A stretch of DNA of 64,000 nt, taken from positions 806,001 to 870,000 of the forward strand of contig CAWINY010000006.1 of the NCBI GenBank assembly GCA_963837635.1, written 5' to 3'. Position numbers and translations under genes: made by a program. This document shows positions 1 through 10,499 of this stretch, piece after piece (position 1 is the stretch's first letter; each line of letters starts with the position of its first letter). This DNA is from CAWINY01 sp963837635 (GTDB lineage Bacteria > Acidobacteriota > Terriglobia > Terriglobales > Acidobacteriaceae). The notes under the pieces were generated by a model. That model worked only from the letters and a program-made list of their open reading frames with translations, ran no database searches and was not told the origin of the DNA.

Positions 1-706
1 CGCGAGTCGCTCAGCGACATCGCGCGGAACCTGGAGCGCTGGGTTCATGGCGTGGTGTTGCGTGTCTTCGCGCACGCTACCGTCACCGGCATGGCCGAGC
101 ATGCGGGGATTCCGGTGATCAATGCGCTGAGCGATCTGGAGCACCCATGCCAGGCGCTGGCGGACTATCTCACGCTGCGGGAGAAATTCGGCGATCTGAG
201 CAAGGTCAAGCTGGCGTTCGTGGGCGACGGCAACAACGTGGCGCATTCCCTAATGCTTGCCGCCGCGTTGACCGGCGGCCGATTTGCGATCGCCACACCC
301 GCCGGTTACGAGCCGAACGCGGCGGTAGTCGCGCAGGCGATGGCAATGGCCGCACAAACCGGGGCAATGATCGAGTTGATGAACGATCCCGGGGCGGCGG
401 TCAGCGGCGCTCACGCCATTTACACCGACGTGTGGGCCAGCATGGGGCAGGAGCAGGAAGCGGCCGATCGGGCCGCCATCTTCGTGCCCTATCAGGTGAA
501 TGCCGCGCTGATGGCCAAAGCCGCACCGGATGCGGTGTTCATGCATTGCCTGCCGGCTCACCGTGGCGAAGAGGTGACGGCCGAGGTGATCGACTCCCCG
601 CGGTCCATGGTTTTTGATCAGGCGGAGAATCGCCTGCACGCACAGAAAGCTATTCTTTATTCACTGATGGGCGCCGGAGAACCGAGTGTCCAAAGAAGGA
701 GTGCTC

Positions 707-714
<8 letters not shown>
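1..714 (+). CDS. argF: Ornithine carbamoyltransferase, C-terminal part (5' end outside window)
   Basis: Transfers carbamoyl from carbamoyl phosphate to ornithine to give citrulline in arginine synthesis (cytoplasm). The reading frame is open from base 1, so the start and the N-terminal STRT-type carbamoyl-phosphate motif lie upstream of the window. What is visible is about 237 codons. They include the HPCQ motif near 142-153 and the family signature HCLPAHRGEE at about 544-573, whose Cys and surrounding residues bind ornithine. The stop TGA (712-714) overlaps the argG start, which indicates an arg operon with translational coupling. HCLPA distinguishes it from aspartate carbamoyltransferase. 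argF and argI cannot be separated from sequence alone. Confidence 0.95.
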
Positions 715-1917
<1,203 letters not shown>

Positions 1918-1921
<4 letters not shown>

Positions 1922-3303
1922 AGATGTGGTCGGGGCGGTTCGGCCACCCCCTGAACCCTGAATTCGAAAGCTGGCAGCGGTCTTTCGGTTTCGACCAGAG
2001 GCTGCTCGGCGAAGAATTGGCGGCCAGCCGCGCCCATGCCCGCGCCTTGCTCACTGCGGGTGTGCTGAATGAAGACGAGTTGAAGGCGATCCTCGGCGGG
2101 TTGGAGTTCATCGCCACGCAACCGGTCGAGGACGACGAGGCCGAGGACATCCACCATTACGTCGAGAAGAAACTGGTGGAGGCCATCGGCGAAACCGGCC
2201 TCAAGCTGCACAGCGGCCGCAGCCGCAACGAGCAGATCGCGACCGACCTGCGTTTGTATGTGCGCAGCCGGATCGACGAGCTGATCGAGCTGATCCAGGA
2301 GCTGTGCAATGCACTGCTGGATCGGGCCACGGAAGCGAATTTGGCTGCGATGCCGGCCTACACCCATCTGCAGCCGGCCGAGCCGGTGCTGGTGGCACAC
2401 TGGCTGCTCTCGTGGATGGAGATGTTCCTGCGCGACGCGGCGCGGCTGCTGGACTGCCGCGAGCGGGTGAACCTGTGCCCGCTGGGCTCGGGCGCGGTCG
2501 CGGGAACGGTGCTTCCGCTCGACCGCGTGCAGGTGGCTTTTGAGCTGGGCTTTGCGGGCATCACCGCCAACAGCATCGACGCCACCTGCGACCGCGATTT
2601 CGCCATCGAGTTCACGCAAAATATCTCGCTGATGGCCGTTCATCTGTCGCGATGGGCGGAGGAGTTCATCCTGTTCTCCACGCGCGAGTACGGCTTTGTC
2701 GGCCTGCCGGAGACCTACGCCACCGGTTCCAGCGCCATGCCGCAAAAGAAGAATCCCGATTCGCTGGAGTTGATCCGCGGCAAGGCGGGGCGGCTGATCG
2801 GCAATGCGACCACCCTTCTCATCACCCTAAAAGGCTTGCCCCTGGCCTACAACAAGGACTTGCAGGAGACACAGGAGCCGGTCTTCGACAGCGCGGAAAA
2901 CGCGGTCTCTGCGCTACGGATCGCCACGGGCTTCCTGCGCGACGTGCAATTCGATTTCGAGCGCATGACCGCCGCTGCCGAAACGGGCTACATGAACGCC
3001 TTCGCCGCCGCGACCTACCTGGTGCGCAAGGGAGTGCCGTTCCGCCGCGCCCACGAATACGTGGGCCGCGCGGTGCGGCTCGCCATTGACAAGGGCTGCG
3101 AACTGCAGGAGCTTTCCCTGGAAGAACTGCGCCAGTTCGGGGCGGAGTTCGACACGGACTTCTACCAGCAGATGAAGCTCGCGGCGGTCCTGGACACTCA
3201 CGATGTGGCTGGTGGAACCGCTCCGGCGCGGGTCCAGCAGTCATTGAACTATGCGCGGCAACGGGTGTCCGCGATCCTGGGAGGGAAGTATGCTTACGCG
3301 TAA
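1918..3303 (+). CDS. argH: Argininosuccinate lyase
   Basis: Cleaves argininosuccinate to arginine and fumarate, the last step of arginine synthesis. The protein is 461 aa, typical for the fumarase/aspartase superfamily. The signature GSSAMPQKKNPD, with the catalytic-loop Ser and the KKNP core, lies near 2728-2763. The N-terminal MWSGRF and the segment LHSGRSRNEQIATDLRLY are also characteristic. GTG 1918 overlaps the argG stop (GTGA). ATG 1924 is an alternative start that removes two residues; neither has a clear SD, so coupling to argG is likely. The 3' end overlaps the following GNAT gene by 14 nt. Confidence 0.96.
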
Positions 3304-3802
3304 AGCTATCCTGCCAGACGCCATCCAGATCCACCAGTTGATCGGCAACTACTCCGGCAGCGGGGCGCTGCTGCCGCGCTCGCTCAACGAGATCTGCGAG
3401 AACGTCAGGGACTTTGTGGTGGTCGAGGACGAGGGTCGAATCATCGGCTGCGGAGCCCTTCACCTGTACGGCATGCACCTGGCCGAGGTGCGCTCGATCA
3501 CGGTTGATCCTACGGTGCAGGGCAAAGGCGCGGGGTTTCTGATGGTGAAGGAGCTCCTCAAGGAAGCGCAGACGCAGCAGGTGGGCTGTGTTTGCCTGTT
3601 CACCCGCATCCCGGACTTTTTTGCCAGGATGGGCTTCCGCGTGGTTCCGCGCGAGGACCTGCCCGACAAGATGTACAAGGACTGCATGCGCTGCCCGCGC
3701 CTGCACATGTGCGACGAAGTGGCCATGGCCATCGGCGAAGTGCCCAAGTTCTCCGTGCTGGAGATGACCCTGGGCCGCACCATCGCCAAAGTGCACGCGT
3801 GA
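3290..3802 (+). CDS. GNAT-family N-acetyltransferase, probable N-acetylglutamate synthase
   Basis: About 170 aa. The GNAT core is visible: GALHLYG, then EVRSITVDPTVQGKGAGFLMV, the acetyl-CoA pyrophosphate loop in the form QGKGAG. A C-terminal segment, DCMRCPRLHMCDE, carries three Cys in a CxxCxxxxxC spacing, as in short NAGS-type acetyltransferases encoded apart from ArgB. I chose ATG 3290 because GGGAGG (3279-3284) precedes it. It overlaps the end of argH by 14 nt, which ties it to the arg operon. From context it most likely acetylates glutamate to start arginine synthesis. That is inference; the fold alone does not fix the substrate. Confidence 0.75.
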   Translation: MLTRKAILPDAIQIHQLIGNYSGSGALLPRSLNEICENVRDFVVVEDEGRIIGCGALHLYGMHLAEVRSITVDPTVQGKGAGFLMVKELLKEAQTQQVGCVCLFTRIPDFFARMGFRVVPREDLPDKMYKDCMRCPRLHMCDEVAMAIGEVPKFSVLEMTLGRTIAKVHA

Positions 3803-3837
3803 ATGCGGCGGGTTCCGTTCGCGCCAACGACAGGTAT

Positions 3838-3897
3838 GACAGGGCCCGCCGGCGAGACGCCGGCGCTACGTGGTGCGGACCCCCCGCGCCACACGCT
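3838..3897. repeat. Dispersed palindrome of the GCCGGCGAGACGCCGGC family
   Basis: A GC-rich inverted repeat in the argH/GNAT-mglA gap. The core GCCGGCGAGACGCCGGCGC is followed by CTACGTGGTGC. Near-identical copies occur at 13683-13706 (before lnt) and 56846-56932 (two copies, one in each orientation, before gltD). No other feature was seen in 3803-4062. Confidence 0.75.
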
Positions 3898-4062
3898 CGA
3901 AACCAAAGTCCATGCACCTGAGGGCACTGCGTCCGTGTGAACCCGTGTGCTATGTTCGAAGGTGCACAGGTCGGAATCGTAGCCCCAACAAGCGCTTCGC
4001 GCTCGTTGGGGACCCCGAAAACCTTGTGGACGCAAAGTCCGCACGACGGTCCGAGGTTATCG

Positions 4063-4647
4063 TTGAGTTTCATCAATTTCGCGGCTAAGGAGATCAACTG
4101 CAAGGTCGTCTATTACGGCCCTGGTTTGGGCGGTAAGACGACCAATCTGCAGTGTGTCTACGACAAGACCAGCGAGCAGCAGAAGGGCAAGATGATCTCG
4201 CTGGCAACCGAAACCGACCGGACCCTGTTCTTCGATTTTCTGCCGCTGGATCTCGGTACGGTGCGCGGCTTTCGCACCCGTCTCCATCTCTACACGGTGC
4301 CGGGCCAGGTGTTTTACGACGCCAGCCGCAAGCTGATCCTGCGCGGGGTCGATGGCGTGGTGTTCGTGGCCGACTCCCAGGTCGAACGCATGGACGCCAA
4401 CTACGAGGCGCTGGAGAACCTGCAGGAGAACCTGCGCGAGCAGGGCTACGACTTAGCGCGCATCCCCTATGTCCTGCAGTTGAACAAGCGCGACCTGCCG
4501 AATGCGTTGCCGGTGGAGGACCTCAAGCGCGAACTGATGCGCAAGAAAGAGCCGGTGTTCGAGGCCATCGCGTTTCAGGGCGGCGGCGTCTTCGAGACGC
4601 TGAAAGAAGTGGCAAGACAGGTGTTTGTTGAGTTGAAGAACGGGTAA
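4063..4647 (+). CDS. mglA: MglA-type Ras-like small GTPase
   Basis: Ras-superfamily GTPase of the MglA group. Relatives control cell polarity, gliding and type IV pilus polarity in other bacteria. The P-loop YYGPGLGGKTTN is near the N-terminus. Next come the PM3 region LYTVPGQVFYDASR and the base-recognition motif LQLNKRDLP. Length from TTG 4063 is about 194 aa, normal for the family, and the protein then begins MSFINFAAKEINCK, the usual MglA start. GAGG at 4053-4056 is a suitable SD. A frame open from 3937 would add about 42 unconserved residues inside repeat DNA and was rejected. No mglB partner is adjacent. pilT lies 5 kb downstream. Confidence 0.88.
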   Translation: MSFINFAAKEINCKVVYYGPGLGGKTTNLQCVYDKTSEQQKGKMISLATETDRTLFFDFLPLDLGTVRGFRTRLHLYTVPGQVFYDASRKLILRGVDGVVFVADSQVERMDANYEALENLQENLREQGYDLARIPYVLQLNKRDLPNALPVEDLKRELMRKKEPVFEAIAFQGGGVFETLKEVARQVFVELKNG

Positions 4648-4712
4648 GAAGCCGTCAGCCCAACCCTGAGCGGGTCGACACAAACGCCAACCTGATGGCT
4701 GACAGCTGATGG

Positions 4713-6176
4713 CTATCTCACCTGTAAGCTGCGCAGCATGTTCTGATAGGCCCCTTGAAGGTGGCTGTAGTCCTGCTCCGGGGCGACGAAAACTGCAAAC
4801 CACAAATTGCCGTCGCTGGTCGGTACGGCGACCAAGCGGTCGCGTTCCTGCTCGGGCTTGCCATTCCTGGCGATAGGGGATTGCCCGATCATATCCACGA
4901 CACGGGCCTGCCTTCCGTTGATGGTGATGGCCCGCGGGCTGCCTGCAATGCGCAAGCCCGGATTGCCCTGCTGCATGGTTGCGACCAGTTGCTGTACGTC
5001 CTGGTCAAGGTTCCCGCTGGCGCCCTGGGCTTTGTTAATGAGTACTCCATAGGCGACGTTGCCTTGCACCACGCCGGCCTGAGGAGCAATCATCATTCCA
5101 CCGCTCCCCTGCCCGTTCATGACCTGCCAGTTGGAAGGGTAGCTAATGGAGAACACGTCGCCCGAGTAGCTGCGCATGCTGCTGGCAGGCAGCACCTCCG
5201 AGGCTGGCGGAGCATTCATGCTGCTGGGTTGCGCCGCCAGGCCGCCAGAGCCGGCTGGCACCGCGCCATTGTGGATCTGCCCGCTCTTGGCCATCTGCGC
5301 GATCTGCTCGGCGCTGTAGGACTTTAACTGCTGGGCCTGAACCTTGACTTGCTGGAACTGCGGGCTGTCGTTGACCCAGTTTTCCGGCGCCCAGTTCTGG
5401 ATCTCGCTCTCCACCGCTGCCACGCGATTCCCCGGGTTGGGGTGATCGCTCAACATTTGCGGAGGAGCGCCGCCCTGGGTTTCAAGCTGCTTGAAGAAGT
5501 TCGCCATCTCAACCGGGTTGTAGCCGGCCAGGTACATGATGATCGCGCCCACATGGTCGGCTTGGGCTTCATCCCCTCGTGAATACTTCAAGCTGATCAA
5601 GCCTCCGGCGAGGCCCGCGCCTGCCTGGGCAAGGCCGCCCACCGTGCCCCCCAGGACTCCACCGAGGATGCCGCCCAGGATGCCAGCCAGTCCCTGCGTC
5701 ATCTGTTGTTTTTCCGCGCCTTTGATCGAGTGCTGCATGTAGACGTGTGACATCTCGTGAGCCATGACGCCGGCTAGCTGGGCCTCGTTCTTAGCGGCAA
5801 CGATGGTGCCTACGTTGATAAAGATGGGCCCGCCGGGAATGGCAAAGGCATTGATCTCTTTCTGCTGGATCACATGAAACTCGTAGGGCCAGTTGTGCTC
5901 GGGGGGGATCACCGAATCCAGCTTGCGTCCCAGTTGCTGCACGTATTGCGTGACCGGGCTGGAGTCGGGCAACACGGGCATCTGTTGATAGACCTCGGCT
6001 TTGGCCTTCTGCCCGAGCTGCTCCTGCTCCTGCTTGCTAACGTTGACCGTGCCGGGGTCCGGCAAGGTCGGCCGCTGGGTGGCCACCGCCGCGAGCAGGT
6101 AATCCGGCCCGACCAGCAGCGCCACCAGCAGCAACGCTACATGCTTTGCCCAAGATTTCTTCGCAATGGATTGCAT
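4713..6176 (-). CDS. Secreted M48-family zinc metalloprotease
   Basis: 487 aa. The N-terminus (charged residues, then VALLLVALLVGP, then Ala-rich) is a signal peptide, so the enzyme is periplasmic or membrane-associated. The HEMSH zinc motif sits in the segment VMAHEMSHVYMQHS, with the third ligand probably in the RGDEAQAD helix. A Gly-rich stretch of about 40 residues follows the active-site helix. The N-terminal half resembles BepA/YfgC-type proteases for outer-membrane protein quality control. The C-terminal 200 residues lack the TPRs of BepA and look like a separate domain. The start ATG 6176 has AAGGAG upstream (6189-6184). Role in envelope maintenance is inferred. Confidence 0.88.
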   Translation of the reverse strand: MQSIAKKSWAKHVALLLVALLVGPDYLLAAVATQRPTLPDPGTVNVSKQEQEQLGQKAKAEVYQQMPVLPDSSPVTQYVQQLGRKLDSVIPPEHNWPYEFHVIQQKEINAFAIPGGPIFINVGTIVAAKNEAQLAGVMAHEMSHVYMQHSIKGAEKQQMTQGLAGILGGILGGVLGGTVGGLAQAGAGLAGGLISLKYSRGDEAQADHVGAIIMYLAGYNPVEMANFFKQLETQGGAPPQMLSDHPNPGNRVAAVESEIQNWAPENWVNDSPQFQQVKVQAQQLKSYSAEQIAQMAKSGQIHNGAVPAGSGGLAAQPSSMNAPPASEVLPASSMRSYSGDVFSISYPSNWQVMNGQGSGGMMIAPQAGVVQGNVAYGVLINKAQGASGNLDQDVQQLVATMQQGNPGLRIAGSPRAITINGRQARVVDMIGQSPIARNGKPEQERDRLVAVPTSDGNLWFAVFVAPEQDYSHLQGAYQNMLRSLQVR

Positions 6177-6280
6177 AACCCTGCTCTCCTTACCGCAGGC
6201 TAGCAGCTTTGAAACACAACGATATTAACCCGTTAGATGCGAGTGGGTTGTGCCGGGGGAGGAGGCGGGCAAGTTCGGAA

Positions 6281-6345
6281 ACAGAAGGCCGCTGATGAAC
6301 GCTGATCAAGAAATCAAAAATCAGCGTTCATCAGCGGCCTTCTGT
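6281..6345. repeat. Perfect 25-bp inverted repeat (GAACGCTGATCA family)
   Basis: Arms 6281-6305 and 6321-6345 are exact reverse complements around a 15-nt A-rich loop. The hairpin begins 3 bp past the ATPase stop codon. It has no T-run, so it is not a standard intrinsic terminator, though it could protect the mRNA 3' end. Related half-sites are at 23934-23960 and 24850-24890. Confidence 0.85.
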
Positions 6346-6347
6346 TC

Positions 6348-7505
6348 TTACTTGTGGTCGGGCGAGCCGGCCGCGCCCAGATCGCGACGGGCAGCGGTGC
6401 GCGCGCGCGCCGCTGTGGGCGGCGCAGCGAATTCCGGTCCGTACTTCTCCAGGAGCACCGGAACCAGCGCGCCTTCGGCTTCCTTGACGAAAACCATACT
6501 GTCGTTCTGCAGATCGATGCGCACGAAGTCGCCGAGCTTAACCTGTCCGGTGGCCACCAGATTAGCCAGCGGGAAGACCACGTGGCGCTCAATCGCCCGT
6601 TTCAGGTGGCGCGCCCCATACTTGGGGTCGGTTCCCTCCTGCAACAGGAACTGCTTCACGGCAGAGGTGCAACTGAAAACAAACTGATTGTTGCCGGTAG
6701 CCTGCAGGATGCGTTGCTGCACCATGCCGAGCTCGATTTCGAGAATCTGCTCCAGATGCTCGGGCCGGAGCGTCTTGAAGACGACCACCTTGTCGATGCG
6801 GTTCATGAACTCCGGCGAGAACTTGCGCCGGGCCGCATCGACCGCGGTGCGGGTAATCTTGTCGTCCAGTTTCTGATCGTAGACGGGCACGGAGACCCGA
6901 CCGAATCCCATGCCGCCGGTCATGATGTCGTTCATCTCCCCGGCGCCCAGGTTGGAGGTCATCACAATGATGCAACTGGAGAGGTCCACCCGGCGGTTGT
7001 CGCCCAGGGTGAGCGTCGCCTTGTCCAGGATGCCGAGCAGCAGTTGCCAGAGCGCGTCGCTGGCCTTTTCGATCTCGTCGAAGAGCAGTAGCGAGAGCTT
7101 CAGCTTCTCCGTGTGCCACTGATTCAGCGCCTCCTGGGTGAGCAGCGGATGAGTTTCCCGGTGCCCCAGGTAGCCCGGCGGCGAGCCGATCAGCTTGGCG
7201 ATTTCGTGAGAATGCTGGAACTCGGCGCAGTCAATTTTGATCATCGCGTGCGCGTCGCCAAACAGAGCTTCCGCCGTGGCTTCCACCACGCGGGTTTTGC
7301 CGGAGCCGGTCGGGCCAAGGAACAGCAGGTTGCCGATGGGGTGTCCCGGAGGGTTCAGGCCGGCGAGGAACATCTGATAAATCTCGGTCATCTTTTCGAT
7401 GGCCGGGTCCTGGCCGACGATCTTGCGGCGCAAGGCCGCTTCGAAATCATTCGCCTCGGTACCGCGGCGAGTGGGGTCGAGTGCTGTATTAAGCCCGGTT
7501 TTCAT
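6348..7505 (-). CDS. Stand-alone AAA+ ATPase of ClpA/ClpB D2 type
   Basis: 385 aa containing one AAA+ module equivalent to the second ring (D2) of ClpA/ClpB. Walker A is FLGPTGSGKTR, the pore-loop region is IGSPPGYLGHRE, Walker B is LLLFDEIEKA and sensor 1 is VMTSNLGAGE. Sensor 2 is GARHLKRAIER in the ClpB small D2 domain. There is no Clp N-domain, no D1 module and no ClpB middle domain; the N-terminus is only about 35 residues. No IGF/LGF-type ClpP loop was identified. The substrate and any partner protease are unknown. It lies upstream of, and on the same strand as, the M48 protease with only the hairpin between, so co-expression is plausible. Confidence 0.85.
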   Translation of the reverse strand: MKTGLNTALDPTRRGTEANDFEAALRRKIVGQDPAIEKMTEIYQMFLAGLNPPGHPIGNLLFLGPTGSGKTRVVEATAEALFGDAHAMIKIDCAEFQHSHEIAKLIGSPPGYLGHRETHPLLTQEALNQWHTEKLKLSLLLFDEIEKASDALWQLLLGILDKATLTLGDNRRVDLSSCIIVMTSNLGAGEMNDIMTGGMGFGRVSVPVYDQKLDDKITRTAVDAARRKFSPEFMNRIDKVVVFKTLRPEHLEQILEIELGMVQQRILQATGNNQFVFSCTSAVKQFLLQEGTDPKYGARHLKRAIERHVVFPLANLVATGQVKLGDFVRIDLQNDSMVFVKEAEGALVPVLLEKYGPEFAAPPTAARARTAARRDLGAAGSPDHK

Positions 7506-8119
7506 ATTGTGTGGCCCCCAGCCTTACCTGGGACCTGCTCTGCTGTGCTGTGCTGTCAGATGGGGTTGCATTGCATCAAGTTGCAAAGTCTTTGAATGCC
7601 GTGCCTTTCTCATCCCACAACCTTTTAGATGCAGCAAAAGCAAATTTGCGACCGCGCGGTAGTAACTCCCCGCTAGCGCACCCGCGGGCGGCTGTCGCGC
7701 AAAATGCGCCACTAGAGCAGATCCGCGTTCAAGCGCGCCAACTTCGCGCCTCCTCGACGACGCATCCCCGCGCCGGTTGCCGGCATTGGTCAACTATCCT
7801 CTGCCAACGCTCTCCTGGCTGGCGAAGACAGACATCACGGACAGGATAGGGAACCCCTGCGCTGGGTGTCTCCGTACGTCCGCGTGCCGCAGAGCCAGTC
7901 GGATATAATCTAAATCCATCCTAGTCATGTTGTAACTGGCTTGCGGCCGATCCGCAAATGGATTTTCATCCGACGCGAGCGAGGCCGCCCGTGCAACGTG
8001 GACGCAAATGAACGACCACCCGGGCGCTAACCAGCGCAACGGGATTGTGGCAAGCTTTGTTGCTTGCTGGCTGTAGCGCTTGTTGGGCATGATACGAGCC
8101 AGAAAACGGGAGGCGGTGC
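7506..8119. other. Long intergenic region between the divergent AAA+ gene and ilvE
   Basis: No convincing gene, RNA or repeat is seen in these 614 bases. TATAAT occurs at about 7903-7908 on the + strand without a convincing -35 partner and about 210 bases before ilvE, so it could start a long ilvE leader. Short open frames here lack SD sequences and recognisable proteins. Confidence 0.5.
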
Positions 8120-9070
8120 ATGGCAATTCCTAAGACTGACAAGATCTGGTACAACGGCAAGCTGATCCCATGGGGCGAGGCGACGATCCATGTGATGTCG
8201 CACGTAGTGCATTACGGCTCCAGTGTGTTCGAGGGCATTCGCTGCTATGAATTGCCCACGGGACCTGCTATTTTCCGCATCCCCGAGCACATGCAGCGCC
8301 TGATCGACTCGGCCAAAATCTACCGCATGCCGCTGGAATATAGCCGTGAGCAACTGGTGGCGGCCGCGGTCGAATTGGTGGCGCATAACGGCGTCACCCC
8401 CTGCTATATCCGGCCCATCCTCCTGCGCGGCTATGGCGACGCCGGCGTGAGCCCCTTCAATAATCCGCTGGAGTTGTATATCGCCAATTGGGCTTGGGGA
8501 AAGTACCTGGGACATGAGGCCACCGAGCAGGGTGTGGACGTCTGTATCTCCTCCTGGACCCGACTGGCCCCAAACACCTTGCCGACCATGGCCAAAGCCG
8601 CTGCCAATTATATGAATTCGCAGCTCATCAAGATGGAGGCAATCAGCAATGGTTACGTCGAGGGCATCGCGCTCGACGTGAGCGGCTATGTGAGCGAGGG
8701 CTCGGGCGAGAACATCTTCGTGATCCGCGGGGAAACCATCTACACAGCGCCGCTGGGCAACTCGGTGCTGCCAGGCATCACCCGGGATTCGGTCATCCGG
8801 TTGGCGAAGGACCTGGGCCTCAACCTGGTCGAGCAGATGATTCCGCGCGAGATGCTTTATATCGCCGACGAAGTTTTCTTTACCGGCACTGCCGCCGAGA
8901 TTACCCCTATCCGCTCGGTGGACAAAATCCAGGTCGGCGCCGGCAAGATGGGCCCCATCACGCGCAAGCTGCACACCGCGTTCTTCGGCATCCTCGAAGG
9001 CCGGGAGGAGGACCGCTACGGCTGGTTGACACCGGTCCCGGTTCGCAAGCAGCAGCCCGTCGGCGCGTAA
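8120..9070 (+). CDS. ilvE: Branched-chain amino acid aminotransferase
   Basis: PLP-dependent class IV aminotransferase that converts 2-oxo acids to valine, leucine and isoleucine. It is 316 aa, the usual length. The N-terminal IWYNGKLIPWGEATIHVMSH, the FEGIRCY segment and the C-terminal SGENIFVIRG and LPGITRDSVIRLA are family hallmarks. The PLP lysine is likely in PTMAKAAANY. The start ATG 8120 has GGGAGG at 8108-8113. D-amino-acid transaminase and 4-amino-4-deoxychorismate lyase share the fold, but the N-terminal pattern and length favour IlvE. It appears to be transcribed alone. Confidence 0.93.
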   Translation: MAIPKTDKIWYNGKLIPWGEATIHVMSHVVHYGSSVFEGIRCYELPTGPAIFRIPEHMQRLIDSAKIYRMPLEYSREQLVAAAVELVAHNGVTPCYIRPILLRGYGDAGVSPFNNPLELYIANWAWGKYLGHEATEQGVDVCISSWTRLAPNTLPTMAKAAANYMNSQLIKMEAISNGYVEGIALDVSGYVSEGSGENIFVIRGETIYTAPLGNSVLPGITRDSVIRLAKDLGLNLVEQMIPREMLYIADEVFFTGTAAEITPIRSVDKIQVGAGKMGPITRKLHTAFFGILEGREEDRYGWLTPVPVRKQQPVGA

Positions 9071-9103
9071 GGCGCAGAGTTCTCCAGACCGAATGAATCG
9101 GCA

Positions 9104-9265
9104 ACGGCGCTTTTGGCCCTTGGCCCTTGGCTCATGGCCGTTGGCTTCTGGCGAACCGGTTTGAGCACCTGCTGCACCCGGGTGGAGCCACGCCAGGTTC
9201 GTTCTGGCAGGCTGATAGCCAAGAGCCAAGAGCCAATCGCCAACAGCCAAAAGCGCCTTTGGCTT
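9104..9265. repeat. Imperfect palindrome of TTGGCYYTTGGC / GCCAAGAGCCAA units
   Basis: The left half (9110-9150) repeats TTGGCCCTTGGCTCATGGCC-like units. The right half (9219-9258) carries the reverse complement, GCCAAGAGCCAAGAGCC. The whole can fold into a long hairpin. Similar units occur at 17620-17645 and, diverged, near 24605-24640. Confidence 0.7.
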
Positions 9266-9288
9266 CCTGGTTAATGGCCTTTCGTAGC

Positions 9289-9319
9289 TTGACAAGTAGA
9301 AACTGACGTGTGGTACTGT
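9289..9319 (+). promoter_or_regulatory. Possible pilT promoter
   Basis: TTGACA at 9289-9294 is a perfect -35 hexamer. TACTGT at 9314-9319, preceded by TGTGG, is a possible extended -10. The 19-nt spacer is longer than usual. This would give a leader of about 20 nt before ATG 9346. Confidence 0.4.
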
Positions 9320-9345
9320 CAGCTCGTCTCCCACGCGAGTTGTCC

Positions 9346-10470
9346 ATGGAAATCAACGACCTGTTACGGATCGCAGTCGAGCGCAAGGCATCCGACTTGC
9401 ACTTGAAAGTCGGCACCCAGCCCTGCCTGCGGGTGGATGGTGAACTGGTGCCTTTGACGGACCAGGTGCGTATCTCCTCGGAAGATATGCTGAGCATGGC
9501 CTTCGGCATGATGTCGAACCGGCAAAAGCAAAAGTTCAAGGACAATGCCGAAATCGACCTCGCATACGGCGTGGCGGGCTTGGGACGCTTCCGCGTCAAC
9601 GTGTTCCAGCAGCGCGGCAACATGGGCGTGGTGCTGCGCGTGATTCCCACCAAGATCCGCTCGCTGGACGAACTTTTCCTGCCCAAGGTGGTGGAGCGGG
9701 TCTGCGACGAAGTGCGCGGCCTGGTGCTGGTGACCGGCATTACCGGTTCCGGCAAATCGACCACGCTGGCGGCGATGATCGACCGCATCAATTCGAACCG
9801 GCCCGAGCACATCATCACCATTGAGGACCCCATCGAATTCCTGCACCGCGATAAGCGCGGCTTCGTCAACCAGCGCGAAGTCGAGGTGGACACCCCCAGC
9901 TTTGCCGTGGCGTTGCGCTCCAGCCTGCGCCAGGACCCGGACATCATTCTGGTCGGCGAAATGCGCGACCTGGACACCATCAGCACGGCGTTGCACGCGG
10001 CGGAAACCGGCCACGTCGTGTTTTCAACCCTGCACACGCTCGACGCGGTGGAGACCATCAACCGCATCATCGCCGTCTTCCCGCCCCCCGAGCAGAAACA
10101 GGTCCGACTGCAACTGGCATCGACCTTACGAGCGGTCGTCAGCCAGCGACTGGTTCGCCGCGCCGATGGCGTGGGCCGCGTGCCGGCGGTCGAGGTCATG
10201 GTGAGTACGCCTTACATCCGCGAATGCATCCTGACGCCAGAGAAGACGCGCGTCATCCGCGAGGCGATCGGCGCCGGCACCTCGCAGTACGGCATGCAGA
10301 CCTTTGACCAGTCGCTCTACGATCTTTATCAGAGAAGCTTGATTACCTATGAGACGGCGCTGGAAAATGCCAGCAATCCGGACGACTTCAAACTGCGCTG
10401 CCAGGGGATTTCCTCGGCCTCCGATAATGCGGCGAATGAGGAGATGGAAATCACCGGCTTTGGGCACTAG
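9346..10470 (+). CDS. pilT: Type IV pilus retraction ATPase PilT
   Basis: Secretion-superfamily hexameric ATPase that powers pilus retraction at the inner membrane. About 374 aa. The N-terminal PAS-like domain starts MEINDLLRIAVERKASDLHLKVG. Walker A is VTGITGSGKSTTLAAM, followed by the Asp box TIEDPIEFLH. The stretch VGEMRDLDTISTALHAAETGHVVFSTLHT contains Walker B and the His box. I chose ATG 9346 because the conserved N-terminus begins there; a GTG at 9310 would add 12 unconserved residues. No other pil gene is adjacent, so it is a solitary copy. PilT versus PilU cannot be fully settled, but the C-terminus fits PilT. Confidence 0.93.
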   Translation: MEINDLLRIAVERKASDLHLKVGTQPCLRVDGELVPLTDQVRISSEDMLSMAFGMMSNRQKQKFKDNAEIDLAYGVAGLGRFRVNVFQQRGNMGVVLRVIPTKIRSLDELFLPKVVERVCDEVRGLVLVTGITGSGKSTTLAAMIDRINSNRPEHIITIEDPIEFLHRDKRGFVNQREVEVDTPSFAVALRSSLRQDPDIILVGEMRDLDTISTALHAAETGHVVFSTLHTLDAVETINRIIAVFPPPEQKQVRLQLASTLRAVVSQRLVRRADGVGRVPAVEVMVSTPYIRECILTPEKTRVIREAIGAGTSQYGMQTFDQSLYDLYQRSLITYETALENASNPDDFKLRCQGISSASDNAANEEMEITGFGH

Positions 10471-10499
10471 GGCATAACCAGAGGGAGGCATACCTTGTT

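Noticed and set aside
3937..4062. Longer MglA reading from 3937
   Set aside because: The extra residues come from repeat-type intergenic DNA; the conserved MglA start is at TTG 4063 with an SD.
7506..7793. Small minus-strand frame between the AAA+ gene and ilvE
   Set aside because: No SD, no family features, and Arg/Ala-rich shadow-like composition.
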